DNA of 64,000 nt from Ctenosaura bakeri (lineage: Eukaryota; Chordata; Lepidosauria; Squamata; Iguanidae). Within the stretch, counting starts at the first letter, position 1. Every line of letters starts with the position of its first letter. The position numbers were made by a program, and so were the translations under genes. Under the pieces are notes generated by a model. The model had not been told where the DNA came from, did not search any database, and saw only the letters and a list, made by a program, of their open reading frames with translations. Positions 1 through 11,558 of the stretch are shown here, piece by piece. The stretch lies in the NCBI GenBank assembly GCA_948474755.1, contig CAOLHI010001040.1, forward strand, positions 186,001 to 250,000. Reading direction: 5' to 3'.

Positions 1-224
1 AAGCCGAAAATGGTGCATGATCGCGCATTGCTCCTGGGCCCTGCGTGCACTTACCTGGCATGCGGAGCCTCTGGAGCCATGCTGGTCACCCTTCCTGCCC
101 CAGCGCAGCCTGGGAAACTCCCAGGCTGTACTGCAGAAGTAAGAGGCAGGGCTCTCGCGCAAGCAGACAGCTTGTGCAGAGCTGAAGCAGCAGCACTGGA
201 AAAAGGTCAGGTGCAGAAAGGGCC
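1..224 (-). mobile_element. MITE family A, cut by the window edge
   Basis: GC-rich DNA ending in the terminal motif GTGCAGAAAGGGCC, the reverse complement of the GGCCCTTTC ends of copies at 11559-11933, 57324-57743 and 58904-59305. The interior shares a CCCCAGCGCAGCCTGGG-like block with those copies in inverted orientation. The other terminus lies outside the window. It has no coding capacity, so it is a non-autonomous inverted-repeat element. Superfamily is unresolved (PIF/Harbinger or hAT). Confidence 0.7.
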
Positions 225-225
225 A

Positions 226-800
226 TAGAGATTGAAACAGCAGAACCTACTGAACAGGAGGAGACAGTACCACCCAGCCCAGAGACAGATCAGGGAGCAA
301 TGCCAGCCCCAGCAGAGAGCCCTGCTCCTTCTGGCACAGAAGATAACTTACCAATACCCACCCTCACTTAGTGTAGACACCAAAGGGAAAACCTATGTAG
401 ATCTCAGTGAATTTATAACAGACAGCAGTTAATTAAGTGCCAGCTGCACTGATCTCTGAACCTTTAAAAGCTGAGCCATTCCTCTCCAGAAGTTGTTGGT
501 GATTAACTGACTGTTTCTCTTGCCATGTTTCTGATTGTTTCTCTTGCCATTGACTTAGGATTGCATCGACTGTCTTTGATTTATGAATATTGCTAGGACT
601 GTTGTTATGGTTCATATTTGTTTTGAGTCTGTTTCCCTACTAGATTAAAATAAAGAATCACTTTGTTGAAAGAACTGCTTGCTGTGTGCTTCTAATCTTT
701 ATCAGCTGCCCTTTGTCTAAGTACCCAGACTGATAGTGGACAGAAACATCACCCTGCTGCACTCCAATCACCAGAAAAAGCACCCCCCACAATATGGTGC
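226..800 (+). mobile_element. LTR-like segment with poly(A) signal
   Basis: This stretch follows the MITE directly. It starts with a short open frame rich in Pro, Glu, Ser and Thr (about 229-370), like the frame in the U3 part of the LTR at 16159-16804. AATAAA lies at 649-654, followed by about 110 bases that could be R-U5. The 5' boundary is hidden by the MITE and the window edge, and no duplication can be checked. The LTR reading is an inference; an old 3' UTR-like fragment is the alternative. Confidence 0.35.
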
Positions 801-1645
801 AGCTGTTAGCCATTACAGTAGGTTTGGGGAGTCAGATCAGGGGATGATATTAAGTTATGCATCGGTAACTATGCCTTTGATTAAGATCTTGGCCAGAATT
901 TGCATGTGATGATTTATGTGTATGGATACACCTACTTGCAATACATTTTCCCATAATGGAAATTCTATGTCTAGATGATTAATGTAACTACTGCTTAGAT
1001 GCCAACAGCTTATGGGCAACTCCAAGACTCATCCTCTTCCTTCTTATAGCTCTTTATCACTAAACCGGACTTGAACTGAAGAGCCTTCGAAAGGACACCT
1101 CCAAACCAAGCACTGTCCTCTGTGAAGTAGGACACATAGCCATCCCATTGAGGAGACAACTATTTAAAATAGCCTCCATGCTATATATAAGCTGACCCAA
1201 ATGAAGAGGATAATTTTTTGTGTGCCAACTTGAATGAATCATTTCAAGCTGTTGGCTCTGAAAAGCTCTATTGTGTAGGGGTGGGGGGAAGGAGAGGGGA
1301 AAAGAACTTTCATACAATTAACATCTTCCAGATGGAATTCATAGAACTGGAAGCCCATAAAGTTGCTTAGAACCGATAGCATAAAAATATAGGTGGGTGG
1401 GTAGAGGAGGAAGGAAGGATATGCTTGTTAAACAAGGTAATATGCTTTATACGTTTTAGATGAAGCTGAAATGGATTTAGTATGTAAATTTGTATTTTGA
1501 ATTCACTGAGGAGGATGCTAAAATCTATTTGTGTTAACAGAGTATTTGACATTGGATTTTCTTGCCAAAGTTCAAACATCAATTTGTCAGGATAAATTCT
1601 AGCTTGGGAATTGGCATTTGATTCTCCAAATTATCTTTGGACTGT
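801..1645. other. No gene recognised
   Basis: AT-rich unique-looking sequence. Short open frames on both strands have no recognisable content. Confidence 0.5.
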
Positions 1646-1647
1646 AT

Positions 1648-1790
1648 TTGCTTTTCACCCTTCCTCCAAGGAGATTAGGTGGTAATTTAGCCTCATGACA
1701 AGTTAGGCAGGGAGACAGTGACTTACTCAAAGTCACCCCAGTGAGCTTCATAACTGAGTAATGATTTCTTCTTAAGGCTTCATACAAGGA
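1648..1790 (-). repeat. Ancient tRNA-type SINE remnant
   Basis: The piece GTGACTTACTCAAAGTCACC followed by CCAGTGAGCTTCATAACTGA matches the familiar lizard SINE segment (gtgactggcccaaggtcac, then the agcttcatggctgagt region) in reverse orientation. Both ends are eroded and the tRNA promoter boxes are not legible. Confidence 0.45.
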
Positions 1791-2705
1791 AGTTCAATAT
1801 ATTGGTGCAACTGCCTCACAGCACAGGCTCCCAGACATGTTAATGAAATAGAAGGTGACAATGACAATTCATAATGTACTGCTCGTAGTCTTTTTAAAAA
1901 AGATTCAAAGATATTCTTTCATTTCTACTAAAAACAGACACAGCTTCTTGGATAGCAACATAACTGTGTAAGGGTCAATTAAACACAAAAGGAGAAATGC
2001 ACACTAGTCCTATGAAAAGCAACAAGTCAGAAGCAGAGATCTTCCTGTATACACATAAATTGAGAATGCTGGCTGAAACGGAGAGCTTCCAAGCATCCAA
2101 GAAGCTCATCATTTTTGATGTGAGCAAACAAACACAAGGGAGGGGACAGGCCGAGCATTGTTCCATCCTTGTATGCATAGTTAAGGCTTACCTAGAATAC
2201 CTGAAGAGAGATTTTACTTACAATTATATCCTACATGTATTCTAGAGAGTTGAATATGTAGCTTTCCTTCCTCCTGCTTTGTCCTCACAAAAACCTTGTG
2301 GTGTCAGTTGCTAAAGCAGATTAACTGACCCACATGCATGTCATGGCTCAGTAAGATATGTGTAAAATATGATAAATAAGTTTTTTAAAAAGTTTAAACT
2401 CATGAAGAATTGCACCACAGTACTTATTAGTGGTTTATGTTTGTGTTGTGTTGTGTCTATACTATACTTGCATATTTACCTGGCGTTGCCTGAGATTTTA
2501 TTTTCTCATGGATAATACATTAGAAAGATTTGAGATCCTGTGTCTCTAATTCCCCAAACTGTCTAGTCCAGTATCTGTAACTTTTCCCCATACTCCCCAA
2601 TCCAATCTGCATTCAGAATTATTAACATACACAGGTTGGGTTCCTGAGGGTACACACTGCCTTCCTCCTTCCTGCTGCTAGGCCTCATCTCCATAGCAAC
2701 CAGCC
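1791..2705. other. No gene recognised
   Basis: AT-rich sequence. A weak resemblance to the same SINE class near 2280-2345 is too eroded to call. Confidence 0.45.
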
Positions 2706-2772
2706 TATTCTCTGGCTGAGAATTTTAAAGGCCCCTCCCTAAACTACTAACCCCAGGATTCCATAGAATCTT
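2706..2772 (+). mobile_element. Fragment of palindromic MITE family C
   Basis: The block CTCTGGCTGAGAATTTTAAA with CCCCTCCCTAAACTACTAAC and ATTCCATAG matches the right half of the complete copy at 13608-13810. The terminal repeats are absent. Confidence 0.6.
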
Positions 2773-4920
2773 CTTAGGCAGCCAATCATATGAGGTCTTC
2801 GCCAAACACAGTCAATCATATGAGGTGTTTGCCTGACACAGACAAACAAACAAACTTTGACTTTTATATGTTAGTAGATTATTCCATTCCAGCTCTTCAA
2901 AGAAATGCCATAATGAATAGCAAAACATAATAAATCAACATCTAATAAAGCCAATAAATAATCAGTAGTGATATTTATTGCAGAAGCATCAATAAATGCC
3001 CAGGCACATAGATGGCTTTTTGCTGGATACTAAATATATATATTAAAAAAAGGCACTGGGCAAGCTTTCTAAAGGGGTAGGACATTTCAAAGTCAAAGCA
3101 TCACCATAAAGAAGATGTCATCTTGGGACAATACTCAATGTACTTCTTCTCATGGGCAAGGCAGGACAAGCAGGACTCCCACCGATATAAGAGCATAGGC
3201 TATCTGCTACTAGACACCTGCCTTCAGATACCTTACCATAATGCAGTTAAAAGTGGCTTTGACTTGAGTGAACTTTGAAATGTATTTCTTAATTTCAAAA
3301 AGGCTAGGGGAAAATTTATAAGCACAATATTATATATGGCATGCAATTTCACACAGCTTTTGGCCCTATGGTAAATACCTCATTCTTCATGCTATCAACT
3401 GTTAAATCAAACCAATGCAGGTTTGTTCACTTTATGAATTAAACAGATCTAACCAGTTAATGTAATTCTCCTTTACATGTTCTATCAGGATCACTTAACT
3501 CTGACTCATGAAGGTAGGTGATACTTACTGAAGGAGAAAGGAAATGTTGCATACATTTGAATTTTAATTGAGGGAAGGATGGAATCCAATATATCATACC
3601 AAGAATATCGGACATTTCTTTCTCTTCCTTATTAGTGGAAAAAAGGTTTCAGAATAATAGAACAGTCTATTTCCTTCATATATTGGGGACTTAAAGAGTG
3701 CAGCATTTTTATACAACAGGTTCAAACAAGCCAACACCAATTGTCATATGAATTATTTACTCTCCACTTAAAATTCAAATAGCAAATTCCTGGTTGGTGA
3801 GAGCTTTGAGAGAAAAATGTTCTCTCTTGAGGTGTAGAAAAGGACAAGAAGAAATGTGTTTTGAGGGGTAGCAGAATAAACACAGAATGAATGTTAGGGA
3901 AAATATAATATTAAGAAAAGCTGAGCCATAAGAACAGCAGGATTATAACTGAGCTTCACATTTTAAAAATTGTGTGCTGTAAAGCATTTCTGGGACTGTA
4001 CCACATCAGAATGCAAGGGCATTGCGTCCTACATGAAAGTTCCCTCACTACTCAAAACAAACACCATCCTATTATAATGGATTACAGAGGCAGCTGCTTG
4101 TCTTCCAGGTCACTAAGACAATAAACCTATTCTAGGTTTTAAAGAAGATATCCATGGTGCTGGATCATCACCATGGATAGCTTCTTTAAATTTCATGTAA
4201 AAAACTAGAGTGAATTCACTGTTCCATGGGGTCAGTTACCACTGAACAATACTGACCAAACATATGATCAGAATTCTGAATTAGCCCAGTCCAAGTATGG
4301 CTTCATGATATACTTATTCCACAGAAGATGTTCAATTTGAGAAAAAAAAATACCAAAAGGTATGTACTCCACTATCAAAAGAAGAAGGGAAATGATCTTT
4401 CTCTTAAGACAGTGGGTTGCACATAATCAATTTATGCATGCTTAACAAGGACTGGAAAACATGTGGCCCTTTAAATATTGTCCGACTGTAACTTACACGC
4501 TTCCTTGTCACATGTTTTTCAATAGTGAGGAATGATGGGAATAGAGAACATATAAAGTTTCTTCAGATCATATAGTTTCAGATGATTTCAGCAATGAATT
4601 TGTTTTTTTAAGTGAATACACTATCATATCTCTTAAGATCATGGCCAATTAAATCAAGTAAATTTTAAGCATGGGGATTGTCATTTTTTTTAATAAAACC
4701 TCCAGGTCTACCTAGTGGAGTCAAACTGGTGATCCAGGAGACAGAACAAATTACCAACTGAATTATGTAAACAACACATTGAAGTTCAAGTGATATGATA
4801 TGCCTATCATATACTTTGAAGATATGTTCCCAAATACATTTCTTTATTACAGCATTTGCTTTACCTCACCTTGTCTGATTTCTAATTTTTCAGGCATGTA
4901 TGCATCTCCCATTGCTGGAG
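2773..4920. other. No gene recognised
   Basis: About 2.1 kb of AT-rich sequence without recognisable coding content or repeat class, apart from the 53-nt stem-loop at 4138-4190, which is listed separately. Confidence 0.5.
4138..4190. repeat. 22-bp-arm inverted repeat (stem-loop)
   Basis: The left arm (4138-4159) and right arm (4169-4190) pair over 22 bases with one mismatch around a 9-base loop. The core of each arm is CCATGG. No transposon-like termini or flanking duplication were seen. Confidence 0.75.
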
Positions 4921-5144
4921 GGAAATAGCAATAGCAATAGCATTTATTTCTATACCGCTTATCAACTGAGTGTTATCTAAGCGGTTTACAATGTATTTTT
5001 TAGCTAATTGCCCCCAACAAGCTGGGTACTCATTTTATCGACCTGCGAAAGGATGGAAGGCTGAGTCAACCTTGGAGCCCAGCAGGATCGAACTCACAAC
5101 CTTGTGGTTGCAGTCCTAGCATTTAACCACTGCGCCACCAGGGC
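4921..5144 (-). mobile_element. tRNA-derived lizard SINE, complete
   Basis: Read on the minus strand it starts with a tRNA-like head (GTGGCGCAGTGGTTAAATGC, then a B-box-like GTTCGATCC). A body follows with GACTCAGCCTTCCATCCTTT, then a tail region with TGTAAACCGCTTAGA, ending in GCTATT repeats (here AATAGC at the left edge). The same order appears at 6092-7108 and 46709-46929. It is non-coding and depended on a LINE for mobility. This is the best preserved of the three copies. Confidence 0.85.
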
Positions 5145-6091
5145 AAAGAGTGCAAAGCACAAGGAATAGACATTCTTCATAATATTTAGTACACCTTGGA
5201 TTTATTTGCATACACAAAAGCAAGTGTGTGTTGTGTGTGCACATGTGCATGCTATTACAGGTGAATGGCTCTAACAGTATTTTAAATCTCAACATCGCTA
5301 CTATTAAATGGGAGATAGAGAGCTTTCTTGATCTATTGCAAATCACCCAGAGCTCTGCCAGTACATCCCAATACACTTTCTGCCCATTCCTGGATTAAAC
5401 TGTAAAATCTGCAATATTATTTCTTGTTTACACCCTGTACCTCTGCCCTCCCCCTTGTATACATGTATGCAGGTGAACCTCCTGTAGAATTTTGTGTTCA
5501 TTGTCTAGGAAGTTTTAAGATAGCTCTTCTCTAACTTGACTTTTTAAAGATGAGGATTGAAAGTATCATTCAGGGGTTCAGAGCTTGCAAAGTTACTTTT
5601 AAAAAGTAAATAATTATGAGTATAATTTCTAGACTCCTCCAAAGTAAACATTTTTGGTTATACTGGTAAAGTTTATAAGCTAACTCTTTGTTTTACTGCT
5701 TCTCAAAAATAACTAAATAGTTTATTTTGTGGTTTTGAATACCACAAGCCATTTGCCTATAGTACAAAACTGTCCATCATCTGACTTGTGGTAACCCCAA
5801 CAACCAGGATAGAATACAAGGCACAGCGTGAGCCACCACATGAATCATGTAATATTTTTCATCCATCTTTTACTGTTGCCACAACATGTAATTGTACAAA
5901 GTACTACAAGTTACTAAAAAGTACAAAGTACTACAAGTTACTAAAAAGTACAATTAAAAGAGCAAAGTTATCTTTTATTAAGATAAAGCCATAACATAAC
6001 TTTATTACACCATTAGACAAAAGAAATTAGTTACAAATAATTAACTACTTTTGAAATTTGGAGACAATTTAGATGTAGATTTAGATGTAGA
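5145..6091. other. No gene recognised
   Basis: AT-rich sequence with a TG-rich patch near 5224-5250 and a 27-bp tandem duplication at 5894-5947. Nothing else is supported. Confidence 0.5.
5894..5953. repeat. 27-bp tandem repeat, 2.2 copies
   Basis: Two exact 27-base units (5894-5920 and 5921-5947) start with GTACAAAGTACTACAAG. They are followed by the first six bases of a third. Confidence 0.9.
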
Positions 6092-6206
6092 TGGTGGTGC
6101 AGTGGTTAAATGCTGGTACTGCAGCTACAACATTGTGAGTTCAGTCCTGCAGGGCTTCAGGTTGACTCAGCCTTCCATTCTTCCATAGATCAGTAAAATA
6201 CTTACC
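6092..6206 (+). mobile_element. tRNA-derived SINE, 5' part, split
   Basis: The head GGTGGTGCAGTGGTTAAATG and the body GACTCAGCCTTCCATTCTTC match the SINE at 4921-5144. The copy stops after AGTAAAATACTTACC and resumes at 6995, so the 788 bases between are an insertion. Confidence 0.8.
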
Positions 6207-6994
6207 TGGACTCACATGATGAACATCATTGCAGATGAAGGTAAGCTTTTGATAGTCTCCATGGAGTGAGACCAGAGTGTTATTTTTGATTGGTGCTAAG
6301 CACCAAATCAAGATGTGTGATAGGTGCAAAGGAGACAGTGAAGCAGTTTGCCCCTATACATGTCATCCAGTGCTCAACGTTGACCCACCCTCCCACCCTC
6401 AATGCAGTGTGAGTTAATCTGGTCACTTGGGGCTGGATAGGAATTCCCCCTCCCCTTTTTCTCAGGTTTTGTTTTTTTGCCTATCCCAAACTGATGGAAT
6501 CGGGAAAATTGGCTCTGGGTGGTGTTCTTAAATAGGTTGTCCTTGGCAGATAATGGGGGATAATAAAATGTCGGTGATCACCTTTTGACACCCATTTGGT
6601 GTAGGGCAGGGCTCTGGAACCACCTCTTTAGGGCCCTGCATCCCAGGGGGTTCGGTGAAGGAGGCTACCCTTGAGGTTAACCTGGGAATGAGACTCTCAC
6701 TTTTAGAGCCATGCAGCTTGGGATGGGGGTCCTTGGGTTACCTTCCACGATGCTGGACTGGAGAGCAACCAAAACAATTTGGATTGCCCCTGGGGTTGAG
6801 GTGTTATCGCCCATGGGCAGGCTGAGCAGGTTGTCACGTTGTGACCCTGGCATCAGCTGGACCCATATCATGTTGCTCCCCCCCTTGTATCTTTCAGATT
6901 AATGCAATTTAAATAATACAGGTCAAAATAAAGTGGCCCTTAGTTAACTCAACTTAGTGTCTGGTTCCTTTATTCCATGATTGAGCATCAATGA
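6207..6994 (+). mobile_element. LTR-like insertion inside a SINE
   Basis: It starts with TGGACTCACATG and carries AATAAA near 6929, followed by GTGTCTGGTTCC and TTCCATGATTG. These last parts match the 3' end of the element at 10799-11447. Flanks TTACC (6202-6206) and GTATT (6995-6999) both derive from one SINE position, fitting an eroded 5-bp target duplication. No coding region is present. It looks like a solo LTR of Gypsy or retroviral type; its ends are eroded and the family is uncertain. Confidence 0.55.
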
Positions 6995-7108
6995 GTATTC
7001 AGCTTGTTGGGGGCAATTAGCTAAAGACATTGTAAACCGCTTAGAGAGTGCTTTGCACTGATAAGTAGTATAGAAATGTAATGATTATTGCTACTGCTAT
7101 TGCTATTC
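6995..7108 (+). mobile_element. tRNA-derived SINE, 3' part
   Basis: This continues the SINE begun at 6092. It runs through GGGGGCAATTAGCTAAAGAC, TGTAAACCGCTTAGAGAGTG and a GCTATT-type tail. Confidence 0.8.
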
Positions 7109-7439
7109 TTAGGAAATGGAGCTTGACAACATACCTAGATTATCTCCCAGATCCCTTCTGGGTCATCATTCCAATACAAAGAGCCCCCCACCCATTCAAA
7201 CATTGCTTAGGTTGGAGAGAAAAAAATAGAAAAAGATGCAGAAATATTTCCCAGGGCAAATATTGTAACACAATTTGGTTGCAAATGATGGTAACATCGT
7301 ACATGTATTACATTTGCCCCATGGCGTTAGCCAGTCCCAAAGGATAAAATGACATCTGGAAGCACAGGAGTGTGAAAAGGCTTCATTCACGCAGCATTTG
7401 CTCTGAACATTTTAAAAGGAAAATACATGCTCAATATGA

Positions 7440-8060
7440 ATCTAATAACCTCCCAATATTTAAGAAATCATAGCTGAAGCATTGGTGTTGAGATGTGAAG
7501 GGAAACATATGTCTTCCTTCGCTAACGTTGTTTAAAAACATAATATTTTGCCTCCAAACCGTGTATTGCTATGAATTTAAATGGGATCTAATTAGTCAAC
7601 AATAGTGATGCATCCTTGTCAAGTAAATAACCAAGCAACATTCTTCCCTCCCACTTTCTGCCTCCCCCTTCCCACTTGACTTTTATAAAAATGGCAGGAG
7701 CCTGGCAGTTTTCCAATTATCTCCCACTAATCTCTATCAGCAAACCCCGAATGCATATCTGTTTTCTTTATGGCAAGGCTTGCAAAGAATCCTCTGCCTC
7801 AGACAAACATTTCTCCCATCTCATTTGACACTGAACAAGGAGGAGAAATATGGCCCATCACAACAAATATCAGGATAATATTCCAATTTTCTTCCATTTG
7901 ACAGCAATCAAGTAGAGACTAATGGCTTTCCTCTGTGACTAAATCATTTAGAGACCAAGGTATTCTGTCTTCTTCTCATTAGGAAAAAAAAATATCCCAA
8001 TAATCTCATTATCCCAGTGTGAATACCACTAAAAATGTGGCAAGACTAATGTATCCTTCA
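7440..8060. promoter_or_regulatory. Candidate conserved non-coding block
   Basis: A repeat-free stretch with homeodomain-type cores (CTAATTAG at 7589 and others), a CT-rich run and an uninterrupted AT-rich texture. That resembles deeply conserved vertebrate enhancers. It is a judgement from texture only, with no alignment available. Confidence 0.25.
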
Positions 8061-9139
8061 GCTCTCTTGCTTACTGATATCGGTGCTTTATGGATCTCTC
8101 CAAAGTAATGGGAACTGTCATGCCACCCAACACACACATATGGGAACAGCCTTGTTTCTAGTGAGCTTTATACTCATTTTGTATGCTAAGGACTTTTATG
8201 TACTATTTTTTTTAACTAGCTACAATAGAAACGACTATGTCATGGAATGTTAAACTTTATGGAAATTCTTCTAGAGAATAACACCATTTCACAGTGCATT
8301 ACGCTAGTACGACTGGGTATTTGAACAATTAATTTTTAAGGTGTAACCTTTCCTATTCTTTGTTGTCTTTAGTACTCATCAACAGTGTTGGCACTGCAAA
8401 TCCTGTAAACTTAAAATAGAATAAAACAAAACTTTGACCCAAGAGAATTCTTGAAATGCACTCAGGATTGTATTATTCTTTTCAAAAAGAAGAAATATGC
8501 ACACCTTCAGGACTGATCTTTATTTCTATTTCTCAGCCTGCCTTATGGCCTTCATCAAACTGTCTAACATAATTTCCCTAGAATACTATGAGTTCAGAAT
8601 AATGGTTCTAGATGCAAATTTCCAGATACTTTTTATACAGTACTTTCTGTTAGTTATTAGATGGAGTGCCTGATCAAACACTGTTCTGTGTTAGGGAGGT
8701 GTGAAGTTCATGCTAAGGAGGTGTGAAGCATGGCAATTAGTACATATTTCTGTGCATGTTTTATGTGCTTATTTTTAAAATGTATTTTTCATTGTTTGTA
8801 TATAATGTTCAAATGTACAAATTTATTGAACGCATCAAAAGCTCTCAAATGAATCTAAAATTGCGTTCAGGTCTTCTTTTATTTCCAAGGAGTGGAAACT
8901 TCTGAAATTGTTGCCAAAACCTAATCAAAACAAAGATCTTTCCCAGCCCTACTCTCACTATAATGGAAGGAGACATGAAACATCCCATACAAACACCACA
9001 CACTTTCACAGTTTGGCTATAGCTTTATTGAGATGTTGAGAGTCTAACGTGTGGGAAGGGACAACTCATTCCTTCTCAGAAGTTAATATGCCCAATTCTG
9101 ATTCCATATATACACTCTGAAAAGCCAAGGCTAGACTAC

Positions 9140-9151
9140 TCACTCTCTCTC

Positions 9152-9197
<46 letters not shown>

Positions 9198-9198
9198 C
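9140..9198. repeat. CT then CA microsatellite
   Basis: About 45 bases of (CT)n with one CCC interruption run into (CA)n. Confidence 0.95.
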
Positions 9199-10519
9199 TC
9201 TGGTATTCTTGAAGAATACCATATAAGGAGGTACCAGGAAGAGAAATAGCTAGGTCTTAGTTCAGAAGAGTCTGCTTAGAATCAAAGCAGAATGAGATCT
9301 GCCCTCAAGGTGTATTGGGAATGCTTTGTATTCCGTTAGACACTGAAATGGAGAAAGACAGGAAGACAAAGAACATGCTATGTCAAAGTGAGTATTTTAG
9401 TGACACCATAGATTCACTTTCAGTGAAACTGACAGTCAGGTATAAAAAATTAAGTGCTTGATACAGCACTGCCAAGTTCGAGAAGATGGACTGCACAACA
9501 TCCTCTCTTGTCAGTGGCAGGTCAGTCCTTGAGCTGTAAAATGATGTATTTTGTCAGCTTTTTACAACAGGCTTGCTATAGTGAAGCTGGTTAACATGTT
9601 AATAAGAGATGGTGATATACATATAAAAGAGCTCAAAGCTGGCTCAGGTTTGCTGATAATGCTCTCTGAATCTTATTGTTGACCTAGAAAAGCTGTGTTT
9701 AGAGCTATGATAAACTTCTCATAATTTTCATAATTTTCATTCCGGAAAAGTTTCTGATTTTTTTTTTTTCTTATCCTATACTACCTACTCATCTCAAAAA
9801 GGAAAGGCTCAGTGCATCTTTTTTTTTTAAGTAGTCTACAGTTATCTTAAACACCACAACTACACAGACATACATAGTGCCTAAAATGTTAGGTTTGGGC
9901 ATTCTGGAAGAAGCAAAACCCCTAGATAGGCTGAATACATGTTGCTACTGCTGTTAGCTGCAGTGAAAGCAAGAACAAAACAGGCAGGAAAAATATAAAG
10001 AAAAGTGGCAGGGGAGCTATACAACTGTTACTGCTTATGGTGAGCCTCACCCAGAAAAAAAAATTGCTGAATAATTTGCTCTCATATGCAGTTACAGTTC
10101 ATGTCAATAGAACAGTGGGTTTTAATCTGGGTTTTAGCTCTTTAGTGTGCTAATCCTGTTTTGGGGAGGTAGGATTACGTACATTGGATAGCTCCTTCAA
10201 AGTATGGACTAATTTCAAGTTATGTACAAAATATTTTCAACCATTTTCCAAAACAGCTTCACATGTTCTGCTGATAAGATTACAGCTAGAACACCTGAAT
10301 AAGATACAAAGAACAGATGTGACATCCATAGTTTGAAATAGTGCTTGCTTCTTATTGTGTGACTGTCCTAGACTTGTGTTGCTCAGATGATGCTACTGCA
10401 TGTGTCTGTGAGAATCTTATATGAAGTTGGTTTAATTGCAAGTTTGGAGTGGATCCTGGGCTATCAAACTGTCCAGTCTTTGCTGTGTCATTAAACTGAT
10501 TAATTCAATCTACTTTCAG

Positions 10520-10790
10520 ACTCCATTCATGAACCTGAAAAAGTGCAAACACCACCACTGACACTACCACCAACAACACATTTTCCTTCAAGTCTTATTC
10601 CATTGACACTCAAGCCATCAGCCAGCATGGACTTTTTTCACACTGGACTTGCTAACCCCATGATTCACAGTTTATAGGAGGGTGTAAGCATCTCGTCTAT
10701 GAACTAAAGATGTAGCTGGTTTTGAAACAGAGTTAATGTTTTGCTTTCTTGCTCAATTTTTTTTAAAACATGAATAAATTGTGGATCTAT
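10520..10790 (+). other. Possible 3' terminal exon
   Basis: A good-looking splice acceptor (CTGATTAATTCAATCTACTTTCAG, read as branch-like CTGATTAAT plus a short pyrimidine tract and CAG) precedes an open frame of 51 codons (10522-10674) ending in TAG at 10675-10677. The product is rich in Pro and Thr, starts SIHEPEKVQTPPLTLPPTT and ends in GLANPMIHSL. AATAAA follows at about 10771. It has no start codon, as expected of a last exon. The family is not recognised. A frame this short can arise by chance, and the CCA/ACA-rich composition may just be simple sequence. Confidence 0.25.
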
Positions 10791-10798
10791 ACCCATGT

Positions 10799-11447
10799 GT
10801 CATGAGGTGCCGTGGAACAGGACCTTCTTTGTCATCCAGTGGATGAGAGGCCACAGAAGTATGCATCAGGCATGAAGCTCCATGATGTCATGATGCCAGG
10901 TGTGGGCACAGAGCTAAGGAGTTATAAACTCTGTCCCCCTTCATCCCCTTTTTGGACATCATTTTGAAGATAACACTTCAAAGATTACAAAGCTGGCAGC
11001 AGTTTTCTTGCACAATCCAGGTGAGGGGATTCTTCACTGTGGGATGTCTGAGGCAAGTGGAAAGTTGACAGGTGGTTGCAGGGTTTTGGGCGGGGGCATG
11101 GTTTCCTTGGCAGTGCTTTCAGCATTGCTAAGGCCTCATTTCACTCACTTTAAGTCTTGCAACTTAGGGGTGGGGTTTCTCAACTCTGCCTTCCAGGAAA
11201 CAGCCAGACAGGGAGGAACCTATTGGGTTGCCATTAGGGCTCAGGTGGTTCGACCAAGGAAAGGTTGAGGAGGAAGTCAAGGAGTGATGGCTGCTTCAGC
11301 TAATCTGTACTAGGTTGCTCCCCACACTTGCTCCTTTCCAATTTCAATACAGATTAAATAGGTTTTAGGTTCAATAAAGTGGCCTTTATTGAACCTAATT
11401 CTCTGTGTCTGGTCCTGTCATTCCATGATTGGTCAGCAATGACATGT
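10799..11447 (+). mobile_element. LTR-like element with poly(A) signal
   Basis: Begins TGTCATGAGG and ends CAATGACA, giving TG..CA termini with a short inverted match (TGTCA/TGACA). AATAAA lies near 11373, followed by TCTCTGTGTCTGGTCC and TTCCATGATTGG, shared with the insertion at 6207-6994. A TATA-like GTTATAAACTC lies near 10920. No convincing flanking duplication was found. It is most likely a solo LTR. Confidence 0.55.
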
Positions 11448-11558
11448 TGAAGCCATCCATAAGTGCACAGTGGTAGGTGTTCTGGGACCCAGAGCCTCAT
11501 TCCACCACTGTTTGGCTATGGATGGTTTCAGTATGGCATTATTTTTTTTCTTAACAAT

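Larger units (their letters stand above)
7109..10519. other. No gene recognised; one conserved-looking block
   Basis: Mostly AT-rich unique sequence. It contains a CT/CA microsatellite (9140-9198). The block at about 7440-8060 has the look of conserved non-coding DNA. No legible coding exon was found. Confidence 0.45.

Noticed and set aside
4921..5144. A functional tRNA gene
   Set aside because: The tRNA-like head continues into a SINE body and tail and recurs at other sites in the window.
9202..9222. Perfect 10-bp-arm palindrome TGGTATTCTT/AAGAATACCA
   Set aside because: Short enough to occur by chance and with no supporting context.
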